DNA from: Microbacteriaceae bacterium
Lineage (GTDB): Bacteria > Actinomycetota > Actinomycetes > Actinomycetales > Microbacteriaceae
Assembly (NCBI GenBank): GCA_026785785.1
Contig: JAJAZI010000042.1
Span: forward strand, 1 to 6,182
DNA length: 6,182 bases
Reading direction: 5' to 3'
Position 1 is the stretch's first letter. Each line of letters opens with the position of its first letter. The position numbers were made by a program, and so were the translations under genes. The notes beneath the pieces are model-generated. The model saw only the letters and a program-made list of their open reading frames with translations. It did no database searches and had not been told where the DNA came from. Positions 1-6,182 of the stretch are shown here, in pieces.

Positions 1-369
1 GGCATGCTCACGGCGCGCTTCGGTCGAATCGTGCTCGTTTCGAGCGTTGTGGGCCTGCTCGGCTCGGCCGGCCAAGTCAACTACTCCGCATCGAAGAGCG
101 GGCTCATCGGACTCGCGCGGTCGGTCACCCGGGAGCTCGGCTCGCGCGGCATCACGGCGAACGTCGTCGCGCCGGGATTCATCGAGACCGACATGACCGC
201 CGAGCTGTCCGAAACGCAGCAGGCCGACTACCGAAAGTCGATCCCTGCGGCGCGGTTCGCGACCCCGCAGGAGGTCGCCCGCGTGATCACCTGGCTCGCG
301 AGCGATGACGCCGCCTATATCTCCGGGGCGGTCATCCCGGTCGACGGCGGACTGGGCATGGGCCACTAG
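1..369 (+). CDS. fabG: 3-oxoacyl-ACP reductase (SDR family), C-terminal half, 5' truncated by window edge
   Basis: NADPH-dependent reduction of 3-oxoacyl-ACP to 3-hydroxyacyl-ACP in type II fatty acid synthesis, cytosolic. The first codon of the window is already in frame and the gene clearly begins upstream: 122 residues are visible against about 245 for FabG, so the N-terminal cofactor-binding half with the TGxxxGxG motif is outside. Seen here are the SDR catalytic residues: Ser in 'VSSVVG', and Tyr and Lys in 'NYSASK', with the same 13-residue Ser-to-Tyr spacing as E. coli FabG. They are followed by the FabG-typical 'NVVAPGFIETDM' and the C-terminal 'SGAVIPVDGGLGMGH'. The stop TAG at 367-369 lies 6 bases from the end of the convergent serB. 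The family is certain; a closely related SDR with another substrate is possible, but the PGFIETDM signature favours FabG. Confidence 0.9.
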   Translation, partial: GMLTARFGRIVLVSSVVGLLGSAGQVNYSASKSGLIGLARSVTRELGSRGITANVVAPGFIETDMTAELSETQQADYRKSIPAARFATPQEVARVITWLASDDAAYISGAVIPVDGGLGMGH

Positions 370-374
370 CCCAG
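352..374. terminator. Weak hairpin across the fabG stop codon
   Basis: CTGGGC at 352-357 can pair with GCCCAG at 369-374 (6 bp, 11-base loop). It spans the fabG stop codon between two convergent genes. There is no T-tract, so a terminator role for either strand is only a guess. Confidence 0.2.
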
Positions 375-375
375 C

Positions 376-1017
376 TCAGGCCCGGCGGAGCCCGAGCAGC
401 GGCAGCAGCTGCCCGAGGTCGCGCACGTCCATGATGATGTCGGCCTCGTCGCGCACGGGCGCCTTCGCGTCGAATCCGACCGACAGGCCGGTGATGGCCA
501 TCATCGGAAGGTCGTTCGCGCCATCGCCGACCGCCACGGTCTGGCGCAGCGGCACGCCGAAGTCGTCCGCCCATTCGCGCAGCGTGTGCGCCTTGGCCTG
601 AGCGTCGACGACGGCGCCGGCCAACCCTCCGGTGAGCCGCCCGCCCGCGGTTTCGAGCCGGTTCGCACGCCAGTAGTCGAGGCCGAGCCGCTCGGCGATC
701 GGGTCGACCAGCTCGTGGAACCCGCCCGAGACGACGCCGACGCGCCCGCCTGCCGCGTGCACGCCGCTGATCATCTCGGGCACCCCGTCGGTCACGCGGA
801 TGAGTCCCGCGACCTCGTCGAAGACCGACACCGGCAGTCCGGCGAGTGTCGCGACCCTGGCCCGGAGGCTCTCCTCGAAGTCGAGCTCCCCGTTCATCGC
901 GCTCGTGGTGATCCGCGCGACCTCGTCGAGCGAGCCCGCGGCATCCGCGAGCAACTCGATGACCTCGTTCTCGATGAGCGTCGAGTCGACGTCGAGAACG
1001 ACGAGAAATCCGGTCAT
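376..1017 (-). CDS. serB: Phosphoserine phosphatase (HAD family)
   Basis: Hydrolyses O-phospho-L-serine to serine, the last step of serine biosynthesis; cytosolic and Mg-dependent. With the start at 1017 it is 213 residues. HAD motif I is DVDST with nucleophile D9 and acid/base D11, motif II is VVSGG with S97, the motif III lysine is K142, and motif IV is GDGAND with D165 and D169. The cap region holds the SerB-typical E18 and the stretch 'ITTSAMNGELDF' with R54 nearby. There is no N-terminal ACT domain, unlike the longer actinobacterial SerB proteins, so this is the short form. An in-frame TTG at 1062 and an ATG at 1023 also exist; I chose 1017 because AGGG at 1024-1027 then sits 6 bases upstream and the protein begins directly at the first beta strand. 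It lies 45 bases downstream of glgC on the same strand and may be co-transcribed. A phosphatase for another small phosphate ester is less likely. Confidence 0.93.
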   Translation of the reverse strand: MTGFLVVLDVDSTLIENEVIELLADAAGSLDEVARITTSAMNGELDFEESLRARVATLAGLPVSVFDEVAGLIRVTDGVPEMISGVHAAGGRVGVVSGGFHELVDPIAERLGLDYWRANRLETAGGRLTGGLAGAVVDAQAKAHTLREWADDFGVPLRQTVAVGDGANDLPMMAITGLSVGFDAKAPVRDEADIIMDVRDLGQLLPLLGLRRA

Positions 1018-1023
1018 GCGCAT

Positions 1024-1027
1024 CCCT
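1024..1027 (-). promoter_or_regulatory. Ribosome binding site deciding the serB start
   Basis: On the minus strand AGGG lies 6 bases upstream of the ATG at 1017, a normal spacing. It directly abuts the alternative ATG at 1023, which is too close to serve it. Confidence 0.55.
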
Positions 1028-1043
1028 GGTGGGTTCGGCCACA

Positions 1044-1057
1044 ACCCGCGAGCGGGT
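1044..1057 (-). terminator. Short hairpin in the glgC-serB gap
   Basis: ACCCG and CGGGT (1044-1048 and 1053-1057) form a 5-bp stem with a 4-base loop, just after the glgC stop and before the serB ribosome binding site. There is no T-tract. It could attenuate or process the message, or be chance in GC-rich DNA. Confidence 0.2.
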
Positions 1058-1062
1058 GGCAA

Positions 1063-2388
<1,326 letters not shown>

Positions 2389-2394
2389 TCCTCA

Positions 2395-2400
2395 AGAGTA
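2395..2400 (-). promoter_or_regulatory. glgC -10 element, leaderless type
   Basis: On the minus strand TACTCT occupies positions -12 to -7 relative to the glgC ATG, so transcription would begin at or next to the start codon. GAGGA lies directly against the ATG, too close to be a useful Shine-Dalgarno. No clear -35 box is seen. Confidence 0.5.
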
Positions 2401-2422
2401 GAGGCTCGAGTTCCCGCTGTAC

Positions 2423-2428
2423 TAACCT
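2423..2428 (+). promoter_or_regulatory. glgA -10 element, leaderless type
   Basis: TAACCT lies at -13 to -8 relative to the GTG at 2436, and there is no Shine-Dalgarno between them. This fits a leaderless transcript. It sits about 22 bases from the divergent glgC -10 box. No convincing -35 box is seen. Confidence 0.45.
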
Positions 2429-2435
2429 TCACTCC

Positions 2436-3617
2436 GTGAAGGTCAGTCTGATTACGCGGGAGTATCCACCAGAGGTTTACGGCGGTGCCGGCGTGCACGT
2501 CGCCGAGCTCGTCCGGGCGCTCCGCCCGACCTTGGACGTCACCGTGCGCTGCTTCGGCGCGCCCCGCGACGAGCCGGGTGTGTTCGCCTACTCGGTGCCG
2601 GGCGAGCTGAAGGACGCCAACGCGACCCTCGCGACCCTCGGGGTGGATCTGCAGATCGCCCAGGACGTCGCCGGAGCCGATCTGGTGCACTCCCACACCT
2701 GGTACGCGAACGGAGCAGGGCACCTCGCCTCGTTGCTGCACGGCATCCCGCACGTCGTCACCGCCCACAGCCTCGAGCCGTTGCGGCCCTGGAAGGCAGA
2801 GCAGCTCGGCGGCGGATACCGCATCTCGAGCTGGATCGAGAAGAACGCGTTCGAGAGCGCGGATGCCGTCATCGCGGTGAGCGACGGAATGCGGCGCGAC
2901 ATCCTGCGCGCCTACCCCTCGCTCGATCCGGGCAAAGTCGAGACTGTCTACAACGGCATCGACCTTGCGAAGTGGAAGCCTGTCGACGACCCGGACCTGG
3001 TGCGTGGCCTCGGCATCGATCCCGACCGTCCCTCGGTCGTGTTCGTCGGCCGGATCACCCGGCAGAAGGGGCTTCCCTACCTCCTGCGCGCCGCGAAGCA
3101 GCTGCCTCCGGAGGTGCAGCTCGTGCTCTGCGCCGGCGCGCCCGACACCAAGGAGATCCTCGCCGAAGTTGAGACCGGCATGGCCGAACTCGCCCTCGAG
3201 CGTTCCGGAGTCGTCTGGATCGACCGCCTGCTGAGCCAGCACGAGCTCTCCGCCGTGCTGAGCGTCGCGACGACCTTCGTCTGCCCCTCCGTCTACGAAC
3301 CACTCGGCATCGTCAATCTCGAGGCCATGGCCTGCGGCGCCGCAGTGGTCGGCACAGCCACCGGCGGCATCCCGGAGGTCATCGACGACGGTGTGACGGG
3401 ACGCCTTGTGCCGATCGAGCAGATGCAGGACGGCACCGGCACCCCCATCGACCCGGACCGGTTCGTGAACGACCTCGCCGCCACTCTCATCGAGGTGACG
3501 GGCGACCCCCAAACCGCGGCGAAGTACGGGGCCGCCGGTCGGATTCGCGCCGAGAGAGAGTTCGGCTGGGACAAGATCGCGCTCGAGACGCAGCGCATCT
3601 ACGACTCGCTGGTCTAG
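2436..3617 (+). CDS. glgA: GlgA/GlgM-type glycogen glycosyltransferase (GT4, ADP-glucose dependent)
   Basis: Corynebacterium-type glycogen synthase of family GT4. The mycobacterial member next to glgC (Rv1212c) is now regarded as GlgM, which joins ADP-glucose to glucose-1-phosphate to give alpha-maltose-1-phosphate, so the product may be that or a longer glucan. It has 393 residues, normal for the group. The N-terminal GT-B domain begins with 'TREYPPEVYGGAGVHV' (7-22) and contains 'HVVTAHSLEPLRPWK'. The C-terminal domain has FVGRITRQKG, with R206 and K211 in the usual phosphate-binding places, and the E-x7-E motif EPLGIVNLE (E288, E296). The start is the GTG at 2436, because the family begins right at the first beta strand; a TTG at 2379 would overlap glgC and add unrelated residues. 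It is divergent from glgC, which supplies its substrate. A second, truncated GT4 protein with a similar tail is at the right edge. Confidence 0.92.
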   Translation: MKVSLITREYPPEVYGGAGVHVAELVRALRPTLDVTVRCFGAPRDEPGVFAYSVPGELKDANATLATLGVDLQIAQDVAGADLVHSHTWYANGAGHLASLLHGIPHVVTAHSLEPLRPWKAEQLGGGYRISSWIEKNAFESADAVIAVSDGMRRDILRAYPSLDPGKVETVYNGIDLAKWKPVDDPDLVRGLGIDPDRPSVVFVGRITRQKGLPYLLRAAKQLPPEVQLVLCAGAPDTKEILAEVETGMAELALERSGVVWIDRLLSQHELSAVLSVATTFVCPSVYEPLGIVNLEAMACGAAVVGTATGGIPEVIDDGVTGRLVPIEQMQDGTGTPIDPDRFVNDLAATLIEVTGDPQTAAKYGAAGRIRAEREFGWDKIALETQRIYDSLV

Positions 3618-3621
3618 TTCG

Positions 3622-3649
3622 CGCGGGACTCACCGCCGGTGCTCCCGCG
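3622..3649 (+). terminator. Nested hairpin between glgA and the first ABC gene
   Basis: CGCGGGA (3622-3628) pairs perfectly with TCCCGCG (3643-3649), and inside the loop CACC (3631-3634) pairs with GGTG (3638-3641). It starts 5 bases after the glgA stop. No T-tract follows, which is common in high-GC actinobacteria, so termination is plausible but unproven. An alternative fold, CACCGC with GCGGTG (3631-3652), competes with it. Confidence 0.45.
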
Positions 3650-3655
3650 GTGGCC

Positions 3656-3661
3656 TAGGGT
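3656..3661 (+). promoter_or_regulatory. -10 element of the first ABC gene, leaderless type
   Basis: TAGGGT lies at -12 to -7 relative to the ATG at 3668, and no Shine-Dalgarno is present. The spacing is the same as for glgC. This suggests the ABC gene has its own promoter despite being only 50 bases after glgA. Confidence 0.5.
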
Positions 3662-3667
3662 TGAACA

Positions 3668-4446
<779 letters not shown>

Positions 4447-4450
<4 letters not shown>

Positions 4451-4475
4451 CGCACGCCGCGCCGTCTGATAACAT
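4447..4475 (+). promoter_or_regulatory. rpmE2 copy 1 promoter
   Basis: A -35-like CTGACG (4447-4452, 4 of 6 to TTGACA) overlaps the ABC stop codon. It is separated by 17 bases from TAACAT (4470-4475), which is preceded by TG as in an extended -10. This predicts a leader of about 67 bases before the rpmE2 ATG. The hexamer CTGATA (4466-4471) recurs at nearly the same distance upstream of rpmE2 copy 2. Confidence 0.55.
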
Positions 4476-4537
4476 CGATGGTTGGGCCACAGGCCACTGA
4501 ACTTTTCGCAACACACTGCAATCCACTTTCGAATCCC

Positions 4538-4542
4538 AAGGA
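4538..4542 (+). promoter_or_regulatory. rpmE2 copy 1 ribosome binding site
   Basis: AAGGA lies 6 bases before the ATG at 4549. The surrounding bases (GAATCCCAAGGAATCGCC) closely match those before copy 2, so the leader was duplicated with the gene. Confidence 0.7.
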
Positions 4543-4548
4543 ATCGCC

Positions 4549-4800
4549 ATGAAGTCTGACATCCACCCCACGTACTTGCCCGTCGTGTTCCGCGACCTCG
4601 CCTCCGGCGCCACGTTCCTCACCCGCTCGACGGTCGGCAGCGCGAAGACGATCGAGTGGGAAGACGGCAACACGTACCCCGTCATCGACGTGGAGATCTC
4701 GTCAGAGTCGCACCCGTTCTACACGGGCAAGCAGCGCATCATGGACTCGGCCGGCCGCGTCGAGAAGTTCAACACGCGCTACAAGGGCTTCGGCTCCTAA
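4549..4800 (+). CDS. rpmE2: 50S ribosomal protein L31 type B, copy 1
   Basis: Large-subunit ribosomal protein L31, zinc-independent (C-minus) type, 83 residues. Typical L31B features are the N-terminal 'MKSDIHP', '[12 protein letters not shown]', the central '[20 protein letters not shown]' and the C-terminal '[14 protein letters not shown]'. There is no cysteine at all, so the CxxC zinc site of type A L31 is absent. In several bacteria such C-minus paralogues are induced by zinc shortage through Zur; I found no convincing Zur box here. The gene has its own promoter and Shine-Dalgarno and follows ABC copy 1 by 98 bases. It is about 78% identical to copy 2 (64 of 82), which faces it, with a one-residue length difference near residue 38. 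Confidence 0.95.
   Translation: MKSDIHPTYLPVVFRDLASGATFLTRSTVGSAKTIEWEDGNTYPVIDVEISSESHPFYTGKQRIMDSAGRVEKFNTRYKGFGS
4708..4746 (+). repeat. 39-base exact inverted repeat, left arm (inside rpmE2 copy 1)
   Basis: This segment is identical to the reverse complement of 4934-4972, inside rpmE2 copy 2. It covers the codons for '[13 protein letters not shown]'. It is the longest exact stretch I noticed in the inverted block. Confidence 0.9.
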
Positions 4801-4836
4801 CCACCGGGCTCCGAGAGCGACCCGCGGGGCCCCCAC

Positions 4837-4856
4837 GGCCCCGCCGGAGCGGGGCC
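4837..4856. terminator. Perfect GC hairpin between convergent rpmE2 genes
   Basis: GGCCCCGC (4837-4844), loop CGGA, GCGGGGCC (4849-4856) form an 8-bp perfect stem followed by TTC on the + strand. It lies 36 bases after the stop of copy 1 and 23 bases from the stop of copy 2, so it could end both transcripts. A further GGGGCCCC palindrome is at 4826-4833. It marks the axis of the inverted block. Confidence 0.75.
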
Positions 4857-4879
4857 TTCGGATCGAAACTGTCGGACCT

Positions 4880-5128
4880 TTATGCGCCGAAGTTCTTGAA
4901 GCGCTGGTTGAACTTCTCGACACGGCCGGCGCTGTCCATGATGCGCTGCTTGCCCGTGTAGAACGGGTGCGAGGCCGACGAGATCTCGACGTCGATGACG
5001 GGGTATTCCACGCCATCGAGCTCCATGGTCTTGCTGCTGGAGACGGTCGAGCGGGTGAGGAAGGTCTCCCCCGACGCGAGGTCGCGGAAGACGATCGCCT
5101 TGTACTCGGGGTGGGTGTCAGTCTTCAT
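4880..5128 (-). CDS. rpmE2: 50S ribosomal protein L31 type B, copy 2
   Basis: A second zinc-independent L31, 82 residues and also without cysteine. It has '[20 protein letters not shown]', the same central '[20 protein letters not shown]' and '[16 protein letters not shown]'. It converges on copy 1 with 79 bases between the stop codons. Differences from copy 1 cluster at residues 3-12, 30-42 and the C-terminal tip, while the ribosome-contacting middle is nearly invariant. Both copies look intact and under constraint, since many nucleotide changes are silent. From sequence alone I cannot say which is the main housekeeping protein; a type A gene may exist elsewhere. Confidence 0.95.
   Translation of the reverse strand: MKTDTHPEYKAIVFRDLASGETFLTRSTVSSSKTMELDGVEYPVIDVEISSASHPFYTGKQRIMDSAGRVEKFNQRFKNFGA
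4934..4972 (-). repeat. 39-base exact inverted repeat, right arm (inside rpmE2 copy 2)
   Basis: Reverse complement of 4708-4746, with 187 bases between the arms. It reflects gene duplication plus strong codon-level conservation, and is not a mobile-element terminus. Confidence 0.9.
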
Positions 5129-5135
5129 GAGCGGT

Positions 5136-5140
5136 TCCTT
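5136..5140 (-). promoter_or_regulatory. rpmE2 copy 2 ribosome binding site
   Basis: On the minus strand AAGGA lies 7 bases before the ATG at 5128, in the context CGAATCCAAGGAACCGC, which matches the leader of copy 1. Confidence 0.7.
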
Positions 5141-5172
5141 GGATTCGGTAGGGCACGTGTAATGGGCAAGGA

Positions 5173-5185
5173 GATGCTGAGCATC
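5173..5185. promoter_or_regulatory. Dyad in the rpmE2 copy 2 leader
   Basis: GATGCT-G-AGCATC is a perfect 6+1+6 dyad. On the minus-strand RNA, GGGATGC and GCATCTC can form a 7-bp stem (one G-U pair) with a 3-base loop. It would lie about 10-20 bases after the predicted transcription start. It could be an operator or a leader hairpin for autoregulation. No equivalent is seen in copy 1. Confidence 0.3.
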
Positions 5186-5200
5186 CCGGGCCGACTCTTC

Positions 5201-5206
5201 AGACTA
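5201..5206 (-). promoter_or_regulatory. rpmE2 copy 2 -10 element
   Basis: On the minus strand TAGTCT, preceded by CTGA as in copy 1 (CTGATA), begins 78 bases before the ATG; in copy 1 the distance is 79. No good -35 box is seen at normal spacing. The conserved position is the main support. Confidence 0.5.
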
Positions 5207-5235
5207 TCAGAACCGGTGCTGATGCTCGGATGCGC

Positions 5236-6018
<783 letters not shown>

Positions 6019-6027
6019 GGTGCGCCC

Positions 6028-6033
6028 AGCCTA
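6028..6033 (-). promoter_or_regulatory. Possible -10 element of ABC copy 2
   Basis: On the minus strand TAGGCT lies at -15 to -10 relative to the ATG at 6018, resembling TAGGGT before copy 1 but 3 bases further away. No Shine-Dalgarno is visible, so a leaderless or very short-leader transcript is likely. Confidence 0.35.
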
Positions 6034-6056
6034 TCGCCCGCTCCCCCGCCGGTGGC

Positions 6057-6182
6057 TCAGACCAGCAGGCTCTTGTAGAGCGACCGGGTGCGCTGCGCGA
6101 TCGCATCCCAGGCGAAGTGCTGCTCGGCGCGCCGGCGACCGGCCTCCCCCATCAGACGGGCTCGCGGGGCATCCATCACGAC
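6057..6182 (-). CDS. GT4 glycosyltransferase, GlgA-like, last 41 residues only
   Basis: The minus-strand frame running off the window edge ends at TGA 6057-6059 and reads '...ARLMGEAGRRRAEQHFAW' followed by 'DAIAQRTRSLYKSLLV'. It aligns with the glgA tail ('AAKYGAAGRIRAEREFGW', then 'DKIALETQRIYDSLV') at roughly 18 of 34 positions. This C-terminal helix pattern (AGRxRAExxFxWDxIAxxTxxxY) is also general to GT4 enzymes, so the substrate cannot be fixed from 41 residues. Its place before ABC copy 2 and rpmE2 copy 2, exactly as glgA stands before copy 1, makes a GlgA/GlgM paralogue the best guess. The start and catalytic motifs lie outside the window. Confidence 0.7.
   Translation of the reverse strand, partial: VVMDAPRARLMGEAGRRRAEQHFAWDAIAQRTRSLYKSLLV

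Noticed and set aside
1018..1062. Longer serB from TTG at 1062
   Set aside because: The extra N-terminal residues are not SerB-like, and the ribosome binding site AGGG is correctly spaced only for the ATG at 1017.
4451..4548. Zur operator upstream of rpmE2 copies
   Set aside because: I looked for a TGAAAA-type palindrome with matching half sites in 4451-4548 and 5129-5235 and saw none convincing.

Overview
The window reads as chromosomal DNA of a high-GC Gram-positive bacterium (Actinobacteria). The gene set and protein style suggest Microbacteriaceae or a close relative, which is an inference. Supporting signs are strong G/C bias at third codon positions, the actinobacterial divergent glgC/glgA pair, Corynebacterium-type GlgA, and several genes with TANNNT -10 boxes placed so that transcription would start at or near the start codon (leaderless style).

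Left part (1-2388): the 3' half of a fabG-type 3-oxoacyl-ACP reductase (+) converges on serB, phosphoserine phosphatase (-). Upstream of serB on the same strand is glgC, glucose-1-phosphate adenylyltransferase. Inside glgC is a 101-base tract of only G and C (1926-2026), including a run of 25 C. It replaces the conserved segment just before the His-Val-Tyr-Arg motif, including the expected catalytic Asp. It is most likely a sequencing or assembly artefact; otherwise the enzyme is dead.

Centre (2389-4800): a 47-base divergent intergenic region carries back-to-back promoter-like elements. It is followed on + by glgA (GlgM-like, ADP-glucose-using GT4 enzyme), an orphan single-domain ABC ATPase, and rpmE2 (zinc-independent ribosomal protein L31 type B).

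Right part (4880-6182): the same three genes appear again in the opposite orientation: rpmE2 copy 2, ABC ATPase copy 2, and at the edge the last 41 residues of a second GlgA-like GT4 glycosyltransferase. The whole is an inverted paralogous block, glgA>ABC>rpmE2> <rpmE2<ABC<GT4, with its axis at a perfect hairpin around 4837-4856. My hand counts give about 78% protein identity for L31 (64/82), about 68% for the ABC pair (178/260, no gaps) and roughly half for the visible GT4 tail. This divergence means an old duplication, not an assembly fold-back. The rpmE2 promoter-to-start distance is conserved to within one base between the copies.

Functionally, GlgC makes ADP-glucose and GlgA/GlgM uses it for glycogen or maltose-1-phosphate synthesis. 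Why an orphan ABC ATPase and an L31 paralogue travel with a glycogen-type glycosyltransferase is not explained by the sequence and is the main open question. I saw no CRISPR array, tRNA, rRNA, insertion sequence, phage gene or toxin-antitoxin pair.
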